Assembly: GCA_009103225.1 (NCBI GenBank)
Contig: RHPI01000003.1
Span: forward strand, 548,566 to 612,565
Direction of reading: 5' to 3'
Length of the DNA stretch: 64,000 bases
From: Chlorokybus atmophyticus
Lineage: Eukaryota; Streptophyta; Chlorokybophyceae; Chlorokybales; Chlorokybaceae
Shown here: positions 1 to 10,282 of the stretch, one piece after another
How positions within the stretch are numbered: position 1 is the stretch's first letter
Layout of the letters: the number at the start of each line of letters is the position of its first letter
Notes under the pieces: generated by a model
Seen by the model: only the letters and a program-made list of their open reading frames with translations
The model's database searches: none
What the model was told of the DNA's origin: nothing
Made by a program: the position numbers and the translations under genes

Positions 1-1
1 A

Positions 2-442
2 CAGGTTCTGCAGGCCAGGCACGTCTTTGGTGTTGTATTTGTGATGAACACAGAAGCCAACGACACGTGCTCACAAGCAGATGTGCACAGGTTGAATGCA
101 TGCAAGGCGACTCTACGGGTTTCGCACTTCAAGGCACCCACAAGCACAGTAGAATCCTTCCTGTCCGACCACTCCTTTCAGGTGGTGGAGAAAGTGGCGG
201 TTCTGCAGCTGCTGCCGGTCCTTGCAGACAGTTTGCTGCTCGACAGTGAGGGCAACGATTTCTTCACCATTGCTGCCGCATCGCTTGCCCAGTGGAACAG
301 GAAGTTGCTCAAGGCGCATGAACACACAAGAGAAACCCTGACTACAGCCGACAACGAGCTGGCTGCCTTCAAAAGTGCAGTGTTGCATCCGCTACTGCGT
401 CGCAAATTTTACACGATGACTGACAAGGGATTGAGGGGCTGA
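2..442 (+). CDS. C-terminal part of an unknown protein, cut by window edge
   Basis: An open frame runs from the window edge to a TGA at 440-442 (about 146 codons). I do not recognise the family. The visible part has a hydrophobic stretch (VAVLQLLPVLADSLLL), then a helical, charged tail ending in LLRRKFYTMTDKGLRG. No domain, membrane segment or zinc motif is evident. It lies in a repeat-rich region next to broken mobile-element genes, so it may be the last exon of a host gene or a piece of a transposon. The frame is free of stops for 440 bases, but no homology supports it. Confidence 0.35.
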   Translation, partial: QVLQARHVFGVVFVMNTEANDTCSQADVHRLNACKATLRVSHFKAPTSTVESFLSDHSFQVVEKVAVLQLLPVLADSLLLDSEGNDFFTIAAASLAQWNRKLLKAHEHTRETLTTADNELAAFKSAVLHPLLRRKFYTMTDKGLRG

Positions 443-964
443 CGGGTGCCTGACCCTGCCTGACCCTACTTGACGTACGGATTGGTCCGTAAAGGGACTT
501 TTTAGGACGGCCGTTACTATCAAGCAACACATACCGACGGCAAGCGGTCGACCGAAAGGTACAATCGTCGGCGGCCTGCATGTGACGGCGACACCGCACT
601 TTAAGGTGACGGCCAATTGTTGGTCGTCGTCCCATTTGCGCGATGGCGACCTATCTGTATAGCAGATAAGTCACGTTTTGGTCATATACAGTGACGGCCG
701 TTCGTCGATCGCCTATACCCTTACTGTCAAAAAGTATGCGCGACGGCTTGCCTACTTTAGCAAGCCAGTCACCGTTGGTCCCTACCAGGTGACCTTACCG
801 CGTTTATTAAGTGACGGCCGATCGCCGGTCGTGCACTTAACGCGGCGACCTATTTATTGTGTGGCAAGTATGATAAGCAAATGACCGCCGGTCCCTAAAG
901 GTCAGCAAGTCGAGACGCTGGTACAATGCAGCCGCCGTACTATGTCAATGGTACGATTAGTGCC

Positions 965-1000
965 AATATTACAATGGTACTTTCGTACCATTGTAATATT
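965..1000. repeat. Perfect 16-bp hairpin
   Basis: Arms 965-980 and 985-1000 are exact reverse complements around a 4-base loop (TTTC). The arms carry the GTACC word that is enriched further right in the same region. Confidence 0.9.
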
Positions 1001-1103
1001 ACGATAATGCCGTTGCGAGTCACGTTTCGACAACGCGTTTAAATCACTTTGGCTGCCCAATTAACTCAAACACTCAACAGCTTTAAGTTGAACAGAGCGT
1101 TGT

Positions 1104-1158
1104 GGGCGGCGGCGGCGGCGGCAGCGGCAGTGATGGCGGCGGCGGCGGCGGCGGCGGC
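1104..1158. repeat. GGC trinucleotide tract
   Basis: An interrupted run of GGC triplets (with GCA and TGAT interruptions) spans about 55 bases. It is in no recognised gene. Confidence 0.9.
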
Positions 1159-1246
1159 AACGGCTAACAGTATGTGAGCTTGGTTGCTGTCTGACGCTGT
1201 ACGACGCGTAACACCGCATGCCATATAACACCCTCCTTGCCTTAGA

Positions 1247-1287
1247 GCGGCCAGGCCAGGCCAGGCTAGGCCAGACCAGGCCAGGTG
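1247..1287. repeat. AGGCC-type short tandem repeat
   Basis: Degenerate tandem units of CAGGC/TAGGC. The same type of sequence recurs at 31470-31545 and, in a weaker form, at 60593-60650, suggesting a dispersed simple-sequence family. Confidence 0.7.
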
Positions 1288-2072
1288 GCGGCAGTGGCGG
1301 TTGAGAAGGAACGGCAGCGGCGGAGTTGGAGCGGGCGGTGCAGGAGCCGTAGCTTAGTACAAGGGTAGTACTAGCAGTAGTACCTTGGTAGTAGCAGTAG
1401 TGGTAGTGGTAGCAGTAGTGGTAGTCTGATTGTACTAGCAGTATTAGTAGTAGCTCAATATATTACATTATAATTTATTTGTTTTTTATTATTTGTCACG
1501 CATTCTTGCACAGCTGATGACGACAATCACGTGTGACACCTAATCATGATTGAGCGGTACCAGCAGGTACATTTCAAGGTGTACATTAATAACACTAGAT
1601 ACCTTAAGGTACCTGACAATTTCGCTCAGTTAGCGTACAGCCGCCAGTACCTAACTGATAGGTACCGGTTAGTTACCTATTAGTTAGATAAAGTCCCCTT
1701 TGCATAACTGTTGAGTACCTGACAGGAACCTATTAATCAGGGTCAGTCGCTTTATGCAAATGGCCGCCAAATAATGGTGACGGCCGTTATGCTCAGGTCC
1801 CCGTATCGAGATCGCCGGTAGACTAAAGGTGGACAGTTCAAATAAGTATACTCAGGTGCACGCCCGTTGCCAATATTCAGTCGGCCGGCAGGGGAAACAA
1901 TTTGCGACGTGTCGTCATATTCCGCACAGAAGTTAGGGTGGTTGATCGAGAAGATGCATCAGCTCACTCATTTTGGGCCGGCAATTGTCAGCAGTGGACA
2001 CCCAGATTGGATAAGCGCCAACCGCATGGAGTAGACGCACGCCCGAAATATCAAATGGTGGGCGCGTGGTGA

Positions 2073-2817
2073 CAACAACCGGGACTACCAGGCACGTATC
2101 CTGAGGCATGGAGCTATGCGGAATATGTGAGAGAGGATGGCATGGTCGTAGATCCAAAGATGCGCTCCATTATGGCGCAGGCGCGACAGCAGTGCTGTAA
2201 TGTCATGGAGAAGACGGACAAGTTGCTACGGATGGATGTGCTGACAAGGAGGGAGTCCAGCCCGTACTGGAGCGGATCTGCGCGTAGCCGCCAAGTCGCC
2301 TTGAAGACTCCATTCGCCGACAAGCTGCCTTCCACCCTGGACAGCTGGTTGAGGAGGGAACAACTGGAGTTGGCCGACGGGTGGCGTGCTGTTCGCGTGG
2401 TGAACGGAGGCGCAGCGGTGTACATAACATCAGGAGTAAGCATGGCGCGCGCAACTGGGATGTTCCATGGGCGGCCTTGGTTCTCTACTCTTGAGTTGGA
2501 AGGTGATGAGGACGGTGTGAACGTAACGTGGTGGGCTTAGGCACTCCTTTTTCTGCGCGTGGTGGTGTGGGGTGGCGAGCGGCGAGCGCGTGTGGGAGGA
2601 GGTCGTGTTTGTCCGCTGGTACACGAAGCTGGATGTGACGAGCGACACAAAGTGCATCGCTCTGGAATGGGGAAAGCGTCGAGGCGGTCCACATCTCGAT
2701 GTCGTGACGCTGGAGCAAGTAAAAGGCATTGTCCAGCTGCTCCCCATTTTTTACAAGGACAGCGCCCGTGTACAAGAGGGCAAGTATTGGGTGAACGTTT
2801 ACTGCACTTCCTCGTGA
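2073..2817 (+). pseudogene. Broken transposase C-terminal region (possibly KDZ-type)
   Basis: One protein-like segment is readable in two frames. The first frame runs to 2540 and holds SARATGMFHGRPW-like text and VTWWA. An in-frame TAG then interrupts WWA-ALLFLRV. After a frameshift near 2570 the text resumes as VWEEVVFVRWYTK and LDVVTLEQVKGIVQLL and ends at TGA 2815-2817. From memory, this order (GMFHGRPW, WxAxLLLFRV, FVRWYxx, YDVIxLxxIxxxVxxxPxF) resembles the region after the DDE domain in some Kyakuja-Dileera-Zisupton transposons; I could not check this. The nonsense codon and frameshift mark it as dead. It could also be the tail of another transposon class. Confidence 0.35.
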
Positions 2818-3014
2818 CACATGTACTTGTCTCACTACTCTAAGTTTGGAGCATATCAGTCAGTTAGGCACTGCTAATCGTATGCTAAGACTTTTGCATG
2901 TGGACGTGTACAATACCGGGCAGCTGTCACTGCACAACTGTCACCACAATCGAATGTGCCATGCAACATTCAACAAGCAGTCCGCCGTGTGGCATTTAGC
3001 GTCAATACAGTGCA
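2818..3014. other. Spacer between two broken genes
   Basis: About 200 bases between the transposase-like remnant on the plus strand and the methyltransferase remnant on the minus strand. No conserved signal is seen. Confidence 0.5.
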
Positions 3015-3737
3015 CGACACTCAAGCCCCATAGTTCCATGACACAGGAGGGTAATCACAGCGCATACCCATTGTTTCAAGCATGAGACGCCCTATGCACT
3101 CCGCCATTGCGGGAGGAACTGCATTCGATATGGAAACAGCTGAGGTCATCCATGACACTCCTAGCTGTTTGCCACGCAGCAATACCGCCCCTGGTGCTTG
3201 GAAGGCCATGGACCGGGTACATTCGCTGTGGCGCGTTTGATGTCACGATTGTCTTCTTCGCGCTAGCGGACAGGTGCGGCGATAGCAGTCCAACTGCCTT
3301 GCCCGCGTGCGAGCAGCGTGCTGGTGGGGTAGCTACCACTGGCTGTGTCTTCAAACAGACGGTGTCGGAAAGTTGATAGGCCAAACATCGTGCCACAAAG
3401 GGACAGATTGGGTCTGAATGAGGAAGCTGCTCCTGGCACATTCTCAATCACAGACTTGACCTGGCTGGCAAGCAGCAGACGTCGACAAGCGGTATCATAT
3501 CCTGTTGTTTCCAGGATGTGCCATGTGCCGCCCGTTGAGGTGCCGGGATAGCACCTGAATGGGCTTGGCATGATGGACTGGCCCAGATGAGCTCGTACTC
3601 GCTCGGCTCTCCTGCACTCAGGGTGCATACATCGCGGTGTATGAAGGGCAGCGGGTACTCAGAGGAGGGACTTATATCCATCCTGGTCACGTTAAAGCCT
3701 GCGTGATATAGACCGACACTGGCAACGCCACCGCCGC
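3015..3737 (-). pseudogene. Frameshifted DNA cytosine-5 methyltransferase
   Basis: On the minus strand the family motifs appear in order across three frames. First is a SAM-binding start (GGVASVGLYHAGFNV). Next comes YELIWASPSCQ, the catalytic Cys loop with the usual PPCQ read as PSCQ, then SVIENVPGA (ENV motif), SLCGTMFGL and FRHRLFE, then CSHAGKAVG and MYPVHG, and last GVSWMT followed by SNAVPPAMAECIGRLML, the C-terminal motif that closes the SAM site. At least three frameshifts (near 3580, 3340 and 3150) break it. The compact form without extra domains resembles phage and large-virus enzymes rather than plant MET1, CMT or DRM. The gene is cut at 3737 by the LTR of the neighbouring Ty3 element, which removed the first residues of motif I. 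It is a decayed acquisition, of viral or mobile-element origin by inference. Confidence 0.8.
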
Positions 3738-4403
3738 TGTGACGGTGCTCGTGCCTTGTCACCTGTGAGTTGGTCCAATCAACAACCCTCTCACCAAGAC
3801 ATGGTATTCACACCGGAACCTTGCCCCCTCTGCCAAGCACACACGCGCGCCCCGCCACTCGCGTACGCACGCGCATGCGCTTGAAGCTACACACCGACTT
3901 GTGTAGCGCCTTTGATTGTCACACAAGCAAGCTCACACCAGTGGACACACGCTAGCAACCCCTGCTAACCACCAAGCTTGCACACAAGAAACTAGGGAGC
4001 TAAAGGTTGTGCAAACTGTAGAATGTCACTTTTATACCTACCAATCTGCACATGCTACTGTCTAGACGATTCTAGCGCTAGACGGAACTAGAAGCTAAGA
4101 TATTCTTGCAGAATCTTGTACACTTCTAGACCTTTCCAGCGCACCAAAGATCTATTAATTTGCTGCTCATATGGTCAAGTTATACTACTTGGCGCTAGGC
4201 CCTTCCAGAAATCTGGTCGAGCCCTTCTCAACTGGCCCTCCGTTTTCTGGCGGCTTCAAGACTGGTCTCTTGGGGCCTCGGTCGATATCTGCGGCAGACT
4301 CATAACTTGCCGATATCCGCCACAAGTCATGAAAAACATAATACCTTACAAATAAGGCCTAAAATGGCCATGAAAAACACGAAATTTGGCCTTGATTGTT
4401 ACA
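3738..4403 (-). repeat. LTR of element 1 (3' LTR by orientation)
   Basis: A 666-base copy bounded by TG...CA, matching 8013-8678 with scattered substitutions (for example GACGGTG against GACATTG at the start), which indicates that the insertion is not recent. Confidence 0.93.
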
Positions 4404-6960
4404 CTCCTCCCCCCCCAGATGAGCTTCGTCCTCGGAGCTCGCGAGGTTGTTGTCGAGCAAGATAGTCACCCACAACGTCTTGAGCATTAGTCAAGTGTGC
4501 CTCTGGCTCCCAGGATGCTTCATGCAACGGATAGCCCTTCCATTTCACTAAGAACTTGCGTACGCCATGCACAAACTTCTCACCAAGGATGTCTTCTATC
4601 TGCCACTCTTGTTCACCATCCGTGCCAACTTCGGGGGGCCTTTCTGGCGGTTGTCCTCGATATGCTTTCAGAAGGGAGACGTGAAAAACGGGGTGCACAC
4701 GCATGGTGTCGGGTAGCTCCAGCTTGTACGCCACGTCCGAGCTAACCTTGCCGACCTTAAATGGTCCCAACCACGTGCATTCAGCTTGCAAACTCCCGTA
4801 CGCACCGGTACGTGCTTCGCGGAGAGTAACACAATGTCGCCTTTTTGAAATGTGAGGTGTCGGCGATGCGCGTCCGCGTACTGCTTCTGCCTATTTTGTG
4901 CCACCAATAGCGCCTCCCTAGCTGCCTTGATCTCCGCGCACTTTGTGAGGAAGTTATTAGCTGCCTCCACATGCACGTCATGTCGTCGCCCCAAAAAATA
5001 ACGCCATTGTCATAGCGCCATTACTTGCGCCAAAAGTTCCTTCTCGTGCACGGGGTAATTCAGCTCCGCACCACTCATCTTCTTGCTGAAAAATGCTACT
5101 GGTTGAAGGCTGTTGCCATGGTCTTGCTGCAAAACAGCTCCTACGGCTGTGTTCGACGCATCGCAAGCCAAAAAAAATGACTTTTCCATGTCCGGGTGAG
5201 CCAGGACTGGTGCCTCCGTCAGCGCCTTCTTCAACGCAGCAAATGCATGTTCCTCTGTTGCAAACCAGCTCCAAGGCTTTCCCTTCTTGAGTAGGGCAGT
5301 CAAGGGAGCAGCTATGCGCGAAAACGCCATGATAAACTTGCGATAATACCCCGCAAGGCCTAAAAAAGACATCACCTCCTTTACGTTAATCGGGGAAGCC
5401 CACTCGCGCACCACCTGCACTTTGTTGGGGTGCCTTCATGCGACTCGATGTGGCCTAGGTACTCCACCTCTCGAAGCAAAAGTTTGCACTTTTGTAGCTG
5501 GGCGTACAACTTGTGTTCGCGCAAATGCTGCAACACGCGCCGTAGAAGTGCCACGTGCTCCTCCTTTGTCTTCGCATACACTAAAAGGTCGTCGAGGTAC
5601 ACGAGGACTCCCTTACCAATTATCAATTAAGTCAGGGAAACGCTGTTCATTAGCGTTGAAATGTTGCGGCGCGTACGTAAGTCCGAAAGACATAACCAAC
5701 CACTCGTAGTGCTCATAACGTGTGTTAAAAGCTGTTTTCTCCACATCCTCGGGCGCGATGCGGATTTGGTGATAACCTCCAGCAAGATCAAGTGTTGTGA
5801 AGTACTGCGCACCTTGCAATTGCTCCAGCAACTCGTCGATACCTGGGAGTGGAAAGCAAGTCCTCTTCGTGATGTTGTTGAGAGCTCGGTAGTCGACGCA
5901 CATGCGCAAGCTCCCATTCTTCTTTCGTACAAACAAAATAGGTGCACCATAAGGGGACTTACTAGGCCTGATGTAGCCTCTTTTCAGCAAGTCCGCCACC
6001 TGCCTCTCGGCCTTTTCCAGCTCCAAAGGTGACAACTTGTATACGGGTCAATACGGTGGCTTGTGCACGCCCTCAATCAGCTCCACACGGTGATCTACGC
6101 TCCGTGGAGGTGGTAGACCAGATGGAAGTTCGTCCACCATGATATCTTATCTTGGTATTTATTAACAAGTTTACACACCTCGGGGTCCATCGTAGCCGTC
6201 TTAACATCGTTTCTCAGCTCCAGTGCTGACTTTGCAGTGTTTTTGCGCACCACGCACAACCATGCAGCCTTTGCCTTCCGTGGATACAATAACTTCCTCA
6301 ATTGCACATAAGAGGTCAATTGTTGTACCACCTGATTGTGCGTGCCGCGCCTCAATGACGTCCGAAGCAGCTTGAATGGACTCTCCACCATTTCGTTCGA
6401 TGGTGACCACGCGCTTCCTCCAATTGATGGATGGATTATGTTGCCATAGCCACGGTAGTCTCAAAATCCCGTCAAACCCGTTCCGTAGGGTGATGCAGCA
6501 AAATCGCATGTCTTCCTTCATCTTCCCCATGCGAACGCACAACTCTTTGGTAATGAACGCAGCGCCATTACCTCCAGAGGGTGGCTCTCCATCAGCGAGC
6601 TTCACTTCACCTTCGCTTAATGACGAAAGCCAACCGTAACGCCGCGCAATATCAATGCTCATAAAGTCGCTGTTGGCACCGCTATCAATCACGAGCTTAC
6701 ACTCTCTCCATCGTCCTTGGTCATCGCAAATGTGTGCTCGAAGCCCGAAGTACTTTGTTGTCTCCTCTTCTGCATAACTCACCACCGTTGGCGCGTTCAT
6801 AACCATCTCCTCTTGCTTCTTTGATGGAAATGTCACAGCATCCGTCCGTGCATGAGGCTCGTTCCTATCCCCAGCGATAGCCTCCTCACCTACTGGGGAA
6901 ATCGTTTTCCTGCTCCACGCCTTTTTGCTCCATGGTGTTGACGCGACGATCACGGCGAGG
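4399..6960 (-). pseudogene. Element 1 pol: protease, RT, RNase H, chromodomain; no integrase core
   Basis: The protease active site appears as KLVIDSGANSDFMS at about 6670-6710. RT follows with [20 protein letters not shown], the LDLAGGYHQIRI block and the VYLDDLLVYAKT catalytic motif at about 5570-5605. RNase H begins with FFLACDASNTAVGAVLQQD and stops at MAL near 5010. The text then jumps to HVEAANNFLTKC, a region normally located after the integrase catalytic core, and ends in a chromodomain (GVRKFLVKWKGYPLHEASWE). Frame changes occur near 6200, 5620, 5400 and 4790. About 1.3 kb is missing compared with element 2, so the DDE integrase could not be made. Confidence 0.9.
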
Positions 6961-6984
6961 GTTGCCGTCCAGTGTTGGCCTTTG

Positions 6985-7914
6985 CGTGCGTCATTTGGGG
7001 CATCCGTACGCAAAATGCTCATTCGACCCACACGCATAACACTTGCACACACCTTTACCTCTTTCACCACATCCGCCGTGATTCGCCTCACTTCCATGCG
7101 TGTATGGCACCCACCTCCATTGATGCAGGCCCAGAGTCAGCTCCACCTCCATTGGCAAGCGCTAAACTTGGTTCTCCTCGTCTCCATGCATGTTAAAAGC
7201 CTCCCCGGGGCTGATCACCATCCCTTTGCCTCCAGTCAGTGTTTCTTGTGGTGGACTTGAAGTACAACGCGTCGAGACGCTCCGCAATGCGTATAGCCTC
7301 TGCGAGTGTCTTCGGGTCCCGTAGCTCCACTTGTTTACGCCCCAAAGGTTTCAAACCACATGTATACCTGTCCAGCTGCTCCTCCTCGGTCATATTGGGT
7401 ATGGACATCACCAATCGCTGAAACGCAGCCGTGTACGCCATCACCGACCCCATTTGCACAAAGGCCGCAAGTTTGTTGCGTGCGGCCTTCACGCTCTCAA
7501 CGGGAACAAATTGAAGCCTGACCTCCATTGCCAACTCTTCCATGGTGGTCAATGGTAGCGCCACCCATTTGCGACACGCGTACATCGATGCCTCCACCAC
7601 ACAAGTGCTGCACCTTTGAGCAATGTCGCTGCAACCTCCACATGTAAGTATCCGGGTACCTCCGTGAGCTTTAACCATGATGACACTTGGAAAAGCCACT
7701 CGTCCACAACATCTTCATCACGTTGACCCTTGAATGGCTTTGGCTTTGGCACCTTCACATGCACGCGCGAGCTTGACGCCGTGGAAACTTGTGCATGCGT
7801 CATGGCACGCTCGTACGCCTCGCGTTGTGCTTGTGCCGCCGCTTGCATGTGATGAAGCTCTGCTCGCAGTGCCAAGACTGCATTTTGAAGCTCCTCAACA
7901 CGGACATCCTCCAT
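6985..7914 (-). pseudogene. Element 1 gag
   Basis: The first frame starts with MEDVRVEELQNAVLALRAEL, a predicted coiled coil, followed by KPKPFKGQRDEDVVDEWLFQ, the Ty3 capsid-type gag signature. After a frameshift near 7600 the capsid text continues (LRLQFVPVE-like, YTCGLKP, LAEAIRIAERLDALY). A CCHC zinc knuckle of the form CYACGSNEHFAYGC is readable in yet another frame near 6995-7045. The frame changes make it a pseudogene. Confidence 0.85.
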
Positions 7915-8012
7915 CTTTACCTCCTTTCCTTCACAGTTAGAGTGTAAACGCAGCTTCGTCCCTTAAAACGCTACCACACTCGCACCTCTGCAACCATAGC
8001 TCCGATATCAAT

Positions 8013-8678
8013 TGTGACATTGCTCGTGCCTTGTCACCTGTGAGTTTGTCCAATCAAGAACCCTCTCACCAAGACACGGTATCCACACCGAAACCTTGCC
8101 CCCTCTGCCAAGCACACACGCGCGCCCGCCACTCGCGTACGCACGCGTATGCGCTCGAAGTTACACATCAACTTGTGTAGCGCCTTGGATCGTCACACAA
8201 GCAAGCACACACCAGTGGACACACGCTAGCAACCCCTGCGAACCACCACCAAGCTTGCACACAAGAGACTAGGGAGAAAGGTTGTATTGCAAATTGTAGA
8301 ATGTCACTTTTATACCTACCAGTCTGCACATGCAACTGTCTAGACGATTCTAGCGCTAGACGGAACTAGAAGCCAAGATATTCTTGCAGAATCTTGTAGT
8401 ACACTTCTAGACCTTTCCGACGCACTAAAGATCTCCTCATTTGCTGCTCATATGGTCAAGTTATACTACTTGGCGCCTGGCCCTTCCAGCAACCTGGTCG
8501 AGCCCTTCTCGACTGGCCCTCCGTTTTCTGGCGTCTTCCAGACCGGCCCTGGGCCGGTCGATATCTGCGGCAGACTCATAACTCGCCGATGTCCGCCACA
8601 AGTCATGAAAAACATGATACCTCACAAATAAGGTCTAAATGGCCATGAAAATCACGAAATTTGGCCTTGATTGTTACA
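8013..8678 (-). repeat. LTR of element 1 (5' LTR by orientation)
   Basis: The second 666-base copy, starting TGTGACATTG and ending TTGTTACA at 8678. The primer-binding site lies immediately inside it on the minus strand. Confidence 0.93.
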
Positions 8679-10138
8679 AAACATGTCCGCCAACTTGAAA
8701 TCTAGGGTGTGTATTTGCTTTGCCTAATTACTCTAGTGTTGCGAAATCTTTATGAATAAAGTAATTTGATTGTGCATCTTACGAGATATGTATTAAACAT
8801 TTAACGGTCTACCTTATGCATTACAACTTTCACCCGTTAGACTATGCGTTGGAACGCATATTTTACTTTTGCCCACTATGACGCATAGCTACGCGGGGTT
8901 TTAACGAAAAAAAATACCAACTTTGGGGCCGGTACAAAATATAAAAGTTTCACGGCACTCAGGTAGGTATTGATAATAAGCCGTTTTCAAGCTGCGTATA
9001 ACTTGCACTCCCACCTGTAATCATTACAAATGCACGCACGAGTAGAAGCATTGCGTTAATGCTTTACTTCACAAAGCAACACTCGTGGTAGCACTGCACG
9101 GTCATGTGCAGCCTAGAGGTCATCATATCGTGAAAAGTTAAATCTTTGTCGAAGGCCCCCCGTAAGTACTTCCTCGAAGATATAATTTTTATTTTCTCCT
9201 CTGTTTAAACGCAACATTACCCAGTTAGCAAGTCTGTAGATAGAATACTTGTGAGTATTTAATATAAATAAGACCTTCTTATTTGTAACTTAATTAAAAA
9301 ATAAACAGATATATAACTCATGTAACTTATCACAGATTAATATATATTTTATGATTTTATGATAAGTCATGTTATGAATAAGAGCAAGTTTTGTGACTGA
9401 TAAGCTTGCAAGTGTTCGCAATGTTTAATCATACTATGTGACATACATCGGTTACATTTGAGTAAATTAGAAGTTGACAAAACATGGAAAGACAGATGAT
9501 ACAATGCATGATTATATGATTAATACGTCAATACAATTAAGGATTGTATGACAATCTTCTCATACATGATCACCTTACAAGTGTTTAACACATTTTATCA
9601 AACTGTTTGAAATACATCAGATGCATTTGAGTGAAGTAAATTGAAGTTTAATGAACATAAATAGACAGATGATACAATTCATGATTATATCGTCAATTAC
9701 GAAGAAAATTCTTTAATAGATGTTACAATATACTCAACAAATTGATGACATAATCATGACATTTATATATACGTCGTATTCATGTCACACTGTAATGCAG
9801 CATGACTCTGCGCTATGTCACTGCTAATAATAAATGTACCAGTCCTTTTGCCACACGTTATTGACCATGCGCTGTAGCGTTGTGGTATCAAGCACATTGC
9901 TTTAAATCCATGGGCATTGATGCAATCATCTCAGTAGTTACATGTTGCAGATGTTCACTATGCGATATACGCTCAAATGGTAACGTTGGCGATGTTGACA
10001 CAGCAAATATTGTAATAGTAAAAATATATGCGTTATGCATATGATATGGTATATAATAATGGAGGTCGATTTGTTTGATTAATCAGTGATGAGCAATGAT
10101 TCTTCGCTATTTGTTGAACAAATACAAGCCATCCTTAA
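8679..10138. other. AT-rich gene desert
   Basis: About 1.46 kb of AT-rich sequence with no usable frame on either strand. The composition differs sharply from the genes to the right. It contains a diverged direct duplication (9405-9712) and several ATATATAT-like patches. Confidence 0.8.
9405..9712. repeat. Diverged direct duplication in the AT-rich desert
   Basis: A block at about 9405-9540 is repeated at about 9575-9712. Both copies contain GCATTTGAGT/ACATTTGAGT, then a GACAGATGATACAAT block, then CATGATTATAT in the same order and spacing, with many substitutions and small indels. Confidence 0.7.
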
Positions 10139-10200
10139 GTGTCGTGGCGCACTAGCTAGGGCACCGTCTTTCGACAGGGGAGACCCGGGTTTAAATCCCA
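10139..10200 (+). repeat. tRNA-derived SINE-like head
   Basis: An A-box-like word (TGGCGCACTAGCTAGG, 10145-10160) is followed about 30 bases later by a B-box-like word (GGTTTAAATCC, 10188-10198). Flanking sequence does not form a full cloverleaf, so this is more likely a SINE promoter or a decayed tRNA than a working tRNA gene. Confidence 0.45.
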
Positions 10201-10229
10201 TTTACGTCCCCGCGGAATGAGGTGCAGAA

Positions 10230-10282
10230 ATGGTTGGCCCTTCCCCGCCGCTGCATTGCAACGGCGGGGAAGGGCCAACCAT
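10230..10282. repeat. Perfect 21-bp GC-rich hairpin
   Basis: Arms 10230-10250 and 10262-10282 are exact reverse complements around an 11-base loop. It lies 30 bases after the tRNA-like B box and could be a foldback tail of the same unit. Confidence 0.92.

Larger units (their letters stand above)
443..2072. other. Repeat-rich non-coding stretch
   Basis: No convincing gene is seen. The motif TGACGGCC recurs at about 606, 691, 812 and 1778. GTACC/GGTAC words are dense at 940-1000 and 1555-1735. A perfect hairpin lies at 965-1000, a GGC tract at 1104-1158, AGGCC-type repeats at 1247-1287 and a TAG/TGG trinucleotide-rich patch at 1360-1450. The stretch looks like transposon or satellite-like material rather than a promoter. 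Confidence 0.6.
3738..8678 (-). mobile_element. Ty3/gypsy LTR retrotransposon, internally deleted (element 1)
   Basis: Two direct repeats of 666 bases (3738-4403 and 8013-8678) start with TGTGAC and end with TGTTACA. On the minus strand the tRNA primer-binding site follows the 5' LTR at about 7999-8012 (complement of a GCTCCGATA..A tRNA 3' end, Met-like), and a G-rich polypurine tract at 4404-4417 abuts the 3' LTR. Gag, protease, RT, RNase H and a chromodomain occur in that order, which is the chromovirus layout. The integrase core is missing: RNase H text stops at 5010 and resumes about 15 bases on in the post-integrase region. Stops and frameshifts occur throughout. I see no 5-bp target duplication (GCCGC left, AAACA right). 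The element is non-autonomous. Confidence 0.93.

Noticed and set aside
10139-10200. A functional tRNA gene
   Set aside because: A and B boxes are present but acceptor and anticodon stems do not pair.
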